The position numbers and the translations under genes are program-made. This document shows, piece after piece, positions 1 through 9,200 of a stretch of 15,000 nucleotides of DNA. Each line of letters starts with the position of its first letter. The first letter of the stretch is position 1. The notes below the pieces were generated by a model that was not told the origin of the DNA, searched no databases, and saw only the letters and a list, made by a program, of their open reading frames with translations. Origin of the DNA: Salpingoeca rosetta (lineage: Eukaryota; Opisthokonta; Choanoflagellata; Craspedida; Salpingoecidae); NCBI RefSeq assembly GCF_000188695.1, contig NW_004754926.1, positions 136,494 through 151,493 on the forward strand, written 5' to 3'.

Positions 1-179
1 TTTTGGCATGCAGCGTAGTACGACTTTTTCGACTTCTTTGCTGTCTTCATGCGTTTGGCCCACGGCTTTTGCGCTTTCACAAACTGGTCGTGAGCATCCT
101 GAGTGTCATCAACGCAGCAGGGTGCGCATACATGCAGATTGTAGTTTGATGAGAGATGCACTCTAACCTCTCGCACACT

Positions 180-251
<72 letters not shown>

Positions 252-1119
252 CATGAAGGCGAGTTCGAGTTGCTGACCTTTGTGACGCGCCAGCCTCGCA
301 GCTGTCGCGTGTATGTTGATTTGCGCCACTTTGTGACCTCCTTTTGCACACTCTCGCGCAGTTGTGTGTCGTTGTTTGCATGGACCTGTCAAGGTACAGC
401 GCCAACGAAGCAAGCGGCAAAGACCAATGCACACCTCTGTGAGCAGCTTGCTTTCATCCATGCATGCATCCTTGCACATCAGTGATTTGAGTTTTGATCT
501 TGTACACAGATACACACATGCACACAAAGATAGATACACACATGCACACTCACAGACACACAGACACACACAGACACAGACATATACATACATGAACACA
601 CAGACGCACGCACACACACAGACACAGACATATACATACATGAACACACACGCACGCACACCTCTGACAGCTGGTCTGCTTCTGTGAGGAGAGAGTGCCA
701 CGCAGGCTTGAGCGTGCCGTCGCTGTCTTCATGCCCTTTGGTGATCTAGATGAGAGACGTGACAAGTTGACAACATGGGGCAACAGAACAGTGTGTGATG
801 ACTTGATTGGATGTGCGAATGCAGGCCGGCAAGGCGCAATGGCATCGAAGGCGTTCACAAGGGAGCAAGAGCACCGGTACGGGTGTGGGTGGTTCACAGC
901 AATGAGCACCTTGTCGTTCCATTTCTTGCTCCAGGAAGCAAGCATCTGTGCATACTTCTTCTCGATGTGTGCCCTTGAGAACAGGTGTGCAATCGCGTGC
1001 AAGTGAGCATCACCGTTTGTGGTCACACAGAACAGGCTGGCAGCAGGCACACGCTGCTGTCCAACTACGTATGTACACAATTGCGCACACCGGTGTGTGC
1101 ACTCTCACAGACAGATAGA

Positions 1120-1162
<43 letters not shown>

Positions 1163-1516
1163 CACACGCCATACTCACACACACACACACACACACAAAC
1201 ACCATACACACACAAACACACACAAACACACACACCATACACACACAAACACACACCATACACACACAAACACACACACCATGCACACATGCACACCAAG
1301 CTCCTTTCCAACAAGGTACGTATGCTCGTACCTCTCAAGCACCAGGCGGGAGAAGTCATCAAGAAGGGTTGCGCCGGCATCGAGGCGCTGCACGGCGCGC
1401 TTGAACTCGCCAACCTGCCAGAAGTTGGGCACGCTCTCGAGGTTGTTTGCCTCCTGAATCTTCTTGGTGAAGTCGGGGAGGTTTCGGTACTCGACCGAGT
1501 TTGGTCCACGAAACAT
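1..1516 (-). CDS. PACSIN: PACSIN/syndapin-family F-BAR protein, N-terminal part (5 exons, truncated by window edge)
   Basis: PACSIN/syndapin proteins bind and curve membranes through a dimeric F-BAR domain and link endocytic vesicles to actin and dynamin. Exons on the minus strand are 1516-1332, 973-910, 745-662, 385-278 and 98 to beyond 1. All junctions are GT-AG and keep phase (2,0,0,0), giving about 179 codons. Family landmarks in order: NFWQVGEFKRAVQRLDAG (matching the PACSIN FWEVGNYKRTVKRIDDG start of the F-BAR helix), RAHIEKKYAQMLASW in exon 2, DGTLKPAWHSLLTEADQLSE in exon 3, a Lys/Arg-rich helix in exon 4, and FVKAQKPWAKRMK in exon 5, which is the most diagnostic PACSIN motif. The ATG at 1516 is the first ATG in this frame and has A at -3. 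About 34 residues precede the F-BAR core, somewhat longer than I recall for vertebrate PACSIN1. The rest of the F-BAR and any SH3 domain lie outside the window. Other F-BAR families (PSTPIP, CIP4, FES) fit less well because of the KAQKPWAK motif. Confidence 0.92.
181..250. repeat. (ACAG)n tetranucleotide microsatellite in PACSIN intron 4
   Basis: About 17 perfect units. On the sense (minus) strand it reads (CTGT)n, inside the intron 277-99 and starting about 28 nt after the 5' splice site. Short open frames through it are artefacts. Confidence 0.95.
505..661. repeat. CA-rich satellite with a 48-bp tandem duplication in PACSIN intron 3
   Basis: The CA-rich tract fills the donor-proximal half of the intron 661-386. 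The segment starting GACACAGACATATACATACA at 573 recurs at 621, a period of 48 bp. Sense strand is GT-rich. Confidence 0.85.
1108..1290. repeat. (CA)n and CA-rich degenerate microsatellite in PACSIN intron 1
   Basis: An uninterrupted (CA)n run near 1122-1162 is followed by repeats of ACCATACACACACAAAC type. Sense (minus) strand is GT-rich, between the donor at 1331 and the acceptor at 974. Confidence 0.9.
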
Positions 1517-2135
1517 TGTGGCTGCTGCTGCACCTGGGTTCGCCGCTGTTGACAAGCAAGGGATCAGGAAGGAAGCCGAAGGTGCGGGCAAACAAGGTGT
1601 TGTGTCTGTGTGCTGACGTGGTGCTCGCGCTGACTGTTGACTGTTGACTGTTGACTGATGCTGGTGTGGCTTGTTGTGTCTTTGTGTTTGTCTGTGAGGT
1701 GGAGGTCTCAGTCGATGTATGTGTGCCTGTCGTTCTTGTTCTGATGGCTGCTGCTTCTTCTTCTTCGTGTTTGATGTCTGTGTTGCTGGGGCGGGTGTGT
1801 GTGTGTCTCAGTCAGCCAGCCATGCTTGGTTGGTTGGCTGCCGCGCTCGCTCGTTTCCGAATGCGGAATGCGACGCAAAAGCAGCGTTTGAATGCGCCGG
1901 GATTCGTCAGGTCGGAATTCTACAGAAAATACAGCAAACTATCTCTTCCGAAAAACACCGAACGCAGGGTCCTTCTTGACAGACTTATGTGCTGTCGTGG
2001 CTTGTACGACACGACAGACAAAGAGAGAGTGGCATTGACACATGTCATGTCACAGCAGCACAACAAAAAGACACAACACTTTTCTCTGTGTCACCACCCG
2101 ATACACACGCCCTGAATCGACGAGCAGCTGCCAAG
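1517..2135. promoter_or_regulatory. Divergent intergenic region between PACSIN and the Roco gene
   Basis: A 619-bp stretch separates the two start codons, which point away from each other, so it must hold both 5' UTRs and probably both promoters. I see no clear TATA box. Visible sequence features are a 7-bp tandem repeat TGTTGAC (three copies, 1635-1655), TTC-rich DNA near 1750-1770, and an imperfect inverted repeat GCCAGCCA / TGGTTGGC around 1815-1839. Several open frames cross this stretch, but none looks protein-like. An untranslated first exon for either gene cannot be excluded. Confidence 0.6.
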
Positions 2136-5100
2136 ATGTTCAAGAAGTGGGCAAAGAAAGTGGAGAAGGAGGTTTCAAAGGCAGCAAAGAAAGTGGAGAA
2201 GGAGGTGTCAAAGGGAGCAAAGCAAGTGGAGAAAGAGGCGTCGAAGGGAGCAAAGAAAGTGGAGAAAGAGGTGTCGAAGGGAGCAAAGAAAGTGGAGAAA
2301 GAGGTGTCAAAGGGAGCAAAGAAAGTGGAGAAGGAGGTGTCAAGGGCAAGCACAGACGTGGTGCAGGAGTTTAAGCGGGTGCAAGCGCGTTGTCAAGGCG
2401 AAAAAGCCCCCGAGCTCGAAACAAGACGCCGAAGCGAGGTGACTGGACGTGAGCAGAAGGAAGAACCAAACGACACTCCAGAGCGCGACCGAGACACCTC
2501 AACACAGCAGGTATCCTCCACCGAGCCCAAGGTGCGCACCAGACTTCAGGTGGCCGTGTTCTGCTTGCTTGATCCATGATATTCATTGCATGGGCATCCG
2601 AACATCAGCAGCTGCGTGCGTGCAATTGCGTCCATGTGCTAGTGTCTTGTGCTTGCATGCTGCAGTACATTTGCGCGCGTACCACAGCCCATGACAACCG
2701 GTTTGAAGCAAAGACCTCCCCCCTAACTCATTGCACATTGCTTCTCGCTCTTGTACAAATCTTATCCTGCAGTCACAAGATCCCGATGGTAAGGCTGCCG
2801 AAGACCAAGAACAAGGAAGTCAGCAAGCTGGAGCGCCCGAGGAGAAACCACGCGCAAGCAAGGAGGTGGAAGACCTCATTGCGAAGACCGTTCTCAGCGA
2901 CAATCATAAGGATACAATCAGGGCCCTCGCCAACAACACCTGCCCGCAGGAAGTCAGGTATGTGCTGTGTCACTGTCAAGACGAGTTGATTGAAGCCAAG
3001 AACGGTCAACGGAGGCATGGCTGTTGTCTGCACATGGCACGAGAAACAGTCCACTCATCTTCTGCTTGCTTCCTCGCATCAACACTCCCACGCTGCGTGG
3101 CCTACAGCTTGAACAGTGCTGAGCTCGACCTCAATGGGGTATATGCGGTTGCAGCAGCTCTCAAGGGAAATACGTGCCTTACGACCTTGAGGTGGGGTGC
3201 ACGAGTAATGGCTTGGATCCCAAGAACTACACCCACCAGTCCACCCCTCTCCCTCCCTTACACCTGCTCATTTCCCACGTGCCCCCATGCTGCGCAGGTT
3301 GCAGAATAACGGCCTAGGTGACGAGGCTGCTATCGCACTGGCAGACCTTGTGCGGCAAAACACTACACTGACCGTGCTCGAGTACGTGTCTTATCTGTAT
3401 ATGTGTATGTATGTGTGTTAAAATGTGTGTATGTGTATGTATGTGTGTGTATGCGTATGTATTTGTGTATGCGTATGTATTTGTGTGTATGCGTATGTAT
3501 TTGTGTGCATGCGTATGTATGTGTGTGTATGTGTGTGTGTTTATGTGGATGCGTGTTTATGTGGATGCATGCTTGATATCGGGCATCCTTTTGTCTCCTG
3601 CTTGTCTTCGGCCAATGGTGTGGTGTTACCGCTGTGTCGCGTGTTCACTCGCTGTCTGGCCACGTGGTGATGTGACGTAGCCTGCGCCACAACGCGATCA
3701 GCACAAACGGCGGGACCGCTCTCGGAGCAGCATTCGCCCAAAACACCACGCTTCACGACTTGCGGTACGTACTCGCAGTCTGTGCCACATCCATCTTGTA
3801 GGGTGACATTTCGTTGCGCTGAGACACCATCCTCGCCACGGACGTTTGTGTACATGTCACCACAGCCGTTGATTTACGTACATCGAACACCGCTTCAACT
3901 CTGAGCTTCTTCACTCATCAGCGAGTGTTCCTCCTTGGTCCAATCTGCCTGTCACCTTGTAGGCTGCAGAACAATACCGCAGCTTGTGCGCGAGCATTTG
4001 GTGCTGCCCTCCCACTCGATCGAGCCAGTGGACTGACCTGGTGTGTGCTGTGTGCGATTGTGAATCGCTCCAGAGATGCAGAGTGTGATGTGTCGTTGCA
4101 CGCGATCGGTGTTCTCTTCGTACCATCTGAATGGTATTGTCTTGCACCGTGCAGTCTTGGTGGCCCTAGCACCTTCGTTGTCAAATTTTCATGCAATGGA
4201 AACGCCCATTCGCTGACCCCCATTCGCCATCCTGTCTTTTGTTTTCCACCACTTCAGGGGGGATGATGATGCAGAGGGCAAGGCCGGGTTTGATGCAGGA
4301 TGCGAGGAGAAGAGACAAGCTACGCTTGACACAGCGTGTAAGAATGGCGACATTGACAGCGTCGCTGCGCTCATCAGCCAAGCAGCAGATATAAACCATC
4401 AGAATGAACAGGTGCGCCTCGTGAATACAATCGTGTCAGGTATACTCTGTGTGTGTTTGCGGGTTGTGTATTGCGTGTTTTGATGGCACTTTGTGTGCTT
4501 GTGCGTGTTTGCGTACTTGCGTTGTGGGTGTACATGCACTTGTTTTGACTATTTCACTCTTGCGTCACCATGTCATCCTCAACCTCAACACGCTTTATGT
4601 GTAGGGCGACACACCACTACACGTTGCCTGTCGGTTCGCACATCCTGACATCATACAGCTGCTGCTGGAGAAAGGCGCTGACAGCACTGTCAAGAACAAC
4701 AAGGTATGTCGTGGGCTTGTGCACGCCACCTGCGTTTGTCCGTTGTGTCACACCTTGCGATACACCCCTCTCCGTTGACCTGTTGCTGGGACATTCAACC
4801 AGAAACCTTCCTTGTACGTTCACACACGCCACACGTACACATTGAACTACACCCTCTTGATATTCAAGGGTGAGACAGCGCACGATGTGGCACAGTCGAG
4901 CCACACAGCTGTGCTGAGCATTCAGGGGCTGAATCCCCAAGCACATGCTGCCCAGCAGCAAGCATCAGCTGTGAATGCAACTGAGCTCGAACAGGAGGAG
5001 CTTACTGACGCAACTGACCATGTGAGTCGCTCGCTATATCAGCGTTGATGCTTGCATTTTCTCTCCTTTTCTGACGTGAATTTCGCTGGACTCGTTGCCT

Positions 5101-5480
5101 GTGCCTTGCAGTTCTTCTCACATCAACACTTTCTACAACAGCGCGAAAGCGTAATGGCGGCAATGCACCAGATTGCACAGCATTCAGACACACAGACGGC
5201 AGGGCGTGCCAAGCTGATGCTGGTTGGAGAGGGGCGTGCGGGCAAGACCAGCACCCTGCACTCCCTCATGGGCGATGACTTCAACAAGGGCGAGCACTCT
5301 ACTTTTGGCGCCGACAGCATGGATCTGTCTGTCATCGTCGAGTCCATGGACGTCTGCAACTGGCAGGTGTGATTGTGTGCGTGTGTGATTGTGTGCGTGT
5401 GATTGTGTGCGCGCGTGTGTGATTGTGCGTGTGTGTGCGTGTGTGATTGTGCGTGTGTGTGCGTGTGCGTGCGTGCGTGC

Positions 5481-5577
<97 letters not shown>

Positions 5578-6218
5578 GGGATCGCGGCTTTTTCGCTTGC
5601 TTGCAGGCGCACATTCTTGTCCATGTCCCCTCACATTAATGCTTGCACTCTTCCACACATCACAACAGCACCTCGCAAGCGGCCTGAGCGAGTACATGCG
5701 CACGCTTCTGGGCACGGCGCTGGCACAGACTTCTGGGATGGACGCAGCAATGAAGGAGGCGATGATCGCGGCCCTGAAGGAGCACCAACAGCGGGTCAAG
5801 CAGCAGCAGTTGGGGAACGATGGAGAAGGTGACGGTGACAACTCTGAGGAGGATGTAGACGGCGATGAGAACACACAGCATGGCACACCATCATCCGTGC
5901 CAAAGAAGACGTCCCCAACCCCCGATCATGTGCAAGGCGATGATCACCACTCCTCGTCTTCGCCAGCCGCTAAGCCGTCACAGTCTCAATATCAACAGCA
6001 CAACGCATCAGCTGAGGCAGCAGATACTGGTCTTCTCCCCAAGGTGTCGACTGAGGAGATTGAGAAGGCGATCAAGAACTTCAATTTGAACACGACCACG
6101 GGCGAGGGCAGCGCACGGGTCACGTTCAAGGTGTTTGACCTGGGCGGACAATCCACCTTCTACATCTTCCACCCTTTCTTCCTCACCGAGTGAGTCGTTC
6201 GTTGTGTGTGCGTGCGTG

Positions 6219-6271
<53 letters not shown>

Positions 6272-9200
6272 TGTGTGAGCGTGTGTGTGAGCGTGTGTGT
6301 GAGCGTGTGTGTGTGCGTTTCTGTGTGCGTCCTGTCCACCGCTCCCGTCCACCACGACACTTTTCCCGGACCCCACACCATCCTCATCTTTGTTCCATCC
6401 CCAATTTCCCCTCCACAGGTACGCGGTGTACCTGCTGGTGTTCTCCATGGAGGACCTGTTGCACCAAGACGAGAGCAAGCGAGCGGAGACGTGGGAGTTT
6501 CTGGAGCACTGGCTCTCCTCCCTCCACCTCCACGCCAAGGGCGCACCCGTCCTCATCGTCGGCACACATGCCGACAAGATCGATGAGCGCAAGCAGCACG
6601 AGGGCATCTCATGTGGCATCTACAACCGCCTGTGCCACAACGCAGCTTTTCCTTCCGTCCTCTACAATGGCAAGAATGGCCTCTGGTTCTGGCCCGTTGA
6701 CAACACCAAGTCCAAACACGATCCCATGATCAAGGACCTGCGCCAGACCATCTCCTCCACAGCAGTGGCGCAGGAGTACGTGAACCAGCAGGTGGCTGTG
6801 CCCTACCTCCACCTCTATGACCGGCTCAATGCCATCGCCCTGGACGAAAAGCGCCCACTGCTCACGTTTGATGAAGTGGTGGAGATTGCGCGCGCGTGCG
6901 GGCTGCGCACACGTGACGAGACGCGTGCGTGTCTTAAATTCTTCCACCTGTACTCCATGGTGCTCTACTACGACAACGTGCCAGGCATGGACCAGTTTGT
7001 GATCCTGAGCCCGCAGTGGGCGGTGGACACGATGACGCGCGTCATCCGCAACTTTGGCCTGCACTACAACTCGCACGACCAAGAGGCGATGAGACTTGAG
7101 CCTGACCTGTGGCAAGATTTGATCCATCGTGCGATATTGCACCGTCGCCTCCTGGACGTGTTGTGGAGGGACATTCGAGATGACGTGATTGAACCGTTTC
7201 TTCACCTGATGATGGAGTACGGGCTGTGTGTGGAGTACTCGCCACCCGTGATGATGCAGTCCGGCCACCACCAACAGCACCAGCACCAGCAACAGCAGCA
7301 GCAATACCTTGTCCCAGCAATCCTACCGATGACGCTGGAGGATGAACAGGCGTCGTCATCAGTCACGCTGAGCACGGCAGCAGCACAGCAAGCCAACCCG
7401 TATGTTGGATATGAGGAGAAGACAGCGTACATCGTCTTCAGCCTGAGGGAGTTCAAGAGGGGTGTAAGCGCCAAGATTGCAGACACGCAGCAAGCCTCCT
7501 TCCTGCCAGAGGGCCTGTTCCCAATGGTGTTGGCACGCATGATGGCGCACATGCAGCACGGCGCAACCGAGCCGCCCATGCTGAGCCGCACGCATGCCAT
7601 CATCTTTGTGGATATTGCAGAGATTCGCCTGCAGCTCGTGCCCGCTGTCGGCGGTATCAAAATCCAGATCACAAGCCCACGCCCTCGCACGCTGCTGCAA
7701 ATACTGTTTGACACCATCACAGTCGCTGTCAAGCAGCGCTTCGGCGAAATCAGAGCCAGCCTCCTGCTTCCCTTTGACAAGAGCAGACTGCTCTTCCATG
7801 AGGAGGTGCACCGCCACCACAGAAACAAGCGTTTCCTTCGCGTCGCCCAAGCGCAGCCGTTGTCACCTGATGACTTGGTCACCCGTTTTGGTCCTCTGCT
7901 GCCGGTCCTTGGCCAGCAAGATGAATATGATGTCTTCATCAGCTACAGGTGTGTGTGTGTGTGTGCGTGCGTCGCGTGTGCATGTGTGTGCATGTGTGAC
8001 AACTGCGTATGACCTCTTTGCCCTTGTTCATCCTCCACGTGATACACACACACACTCTCTCCCACTCATGCACACACTCGCACACTTCTATCACCTCCAC
8101 AACCACCACAGGCAACGTGGCAACGCTGGCCTGGTGATGACCCTTCACCCAAAATTGGAGCGCCATGGCTTGGTGGGCTTTGTGGACGCCAACAACCTGG
8201 AAACTGGCCTCAACTTCAAGCACGCGTGCCTGACAGCTCTCCAACACAGCGTGGTCGCCTGCCCCATTGTATCTGTCGCTGCCATCCATCAGATGCGCTC
8301 GCTCGGCCACAATGACACGTGCGACAACGTGCTGCTGGAGTGGATGGCGATGTTGGAGCTGCAGCAGCTCGTACACCAGCATTCAGACAAGATCCGCCTT
8401 CGCCGCATCGTCCCTCTCTTCATCAGCAGTGGCTGGCACGGCCCCAACTATCACGCCATGAGCACGGCAGAAGCGAGCGAGTACGACTCGTTTGACCGCC
8501 TGAAGCGGCTGGTGATGGCACTGCCGGATGTTGTGAGCAAGGAGACGGCAGCAGCGCTGGACCAGTACTTCGCGCAGGTGCTGCACCTACCGCCACCCCA
8601 GCAGCACAAGAGCGTGCGCCAAGTGGTGCTATCCCTGTTTGACATTGACGCCGTCATTGTATTTGGGGATGCCTCAGATGCGGACCGTGCAACACAGCTG
8701 CGACACATGGCAGAGCGAGTGCGCCGAGTTGTCGTCACTGTAAAGTCAAAGCTGGTAAGAGAGTGCGCCATTGTCCCTGAAGACCCGTGTGTGCGCAGCT
8801 GCCGAATGCATACGACCCTCATACATCTCTCGTTGTTTTGACTTGTTTTGCGGCTTTCTCGTTGTTTGTGCAGTCAGCCTCCACATCATCATCCGCTTCA
8901 ACTCCGGCAACGTCTACTTCAACGTTCATGGAGCAACAGGTTAGAGTGGGCGTGTGTTTGTGGTTTGAATATGCCTGCAGACAGCGAAGGTGGAGAACAA
9001 GTGGCATGGCACGCATGCCTGTTTGTTAGCATTTGTCACTTTCATCACTTTTTGTTTACACCATTTCCAACAACCTGCGTTTCCAGGCGTTTGCCGATGC
9101 CACTGATGCACTTGCCGCGAATGTGCAAGAATGGCTGCAATCCATTTCGTTGTTGACCGCTGTCGGCCCTGCTCTCGTCGCATTTGGCGTCTGCACCTTC

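Larger units (their letters stand above)
5202..6743 (+). other. Roc GTPase domain with a large internal insert
   Basis: Exon 10 carries AKLMLVGEGRAGKTS with P-loop Lys477 (5244-5246), then a switch I-like STFGAD. Exon 11 opens with HLASGLSEYM and an acidic, Gln-rich, clearly low-complexity stretch before VTFKVFDLGGQ (Asp674 at 6137-6139). Exon 12 carries YAVYLLVFSM and VGTHADK (His741 at 6567-6569), the Roc version of the NKxD motif, as in LRRK-type THxD. All nucleotide-binding motifs are present, so the domain is likely able to bind GTP. The P-loop to switch II distance is about 197 residues, against roughly 50 in ordinary Roc domains. Confidence 0.92.

Noticed and set aside
181..250. Tetranucleotide array considered as a CRISPR-like or telomeric repeat
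   Set aside because: The unit is 4 bp with no spacers, and it sits inside an intron. It is a simple microsatellite, as are the other CA/GT tracts.
2045..2353. Minus-strand frames rich in repeated FDTSFSTFFAP or TPLSPLSLLP units
   Set aside because: They are antisense shadows of the 33-bp coding repeat. The sense frame joins in phase to the LRR exons and has an amphipathic pattern.
7594..8841. Continuous plus-strand frame of 415 residues as a separate gene
   Set aside because: Its first part is out of frame with COR and its middle is intron 7949-8111. Only 8112-8754 is real coding sequence, as exon 13 of the Roco gene.
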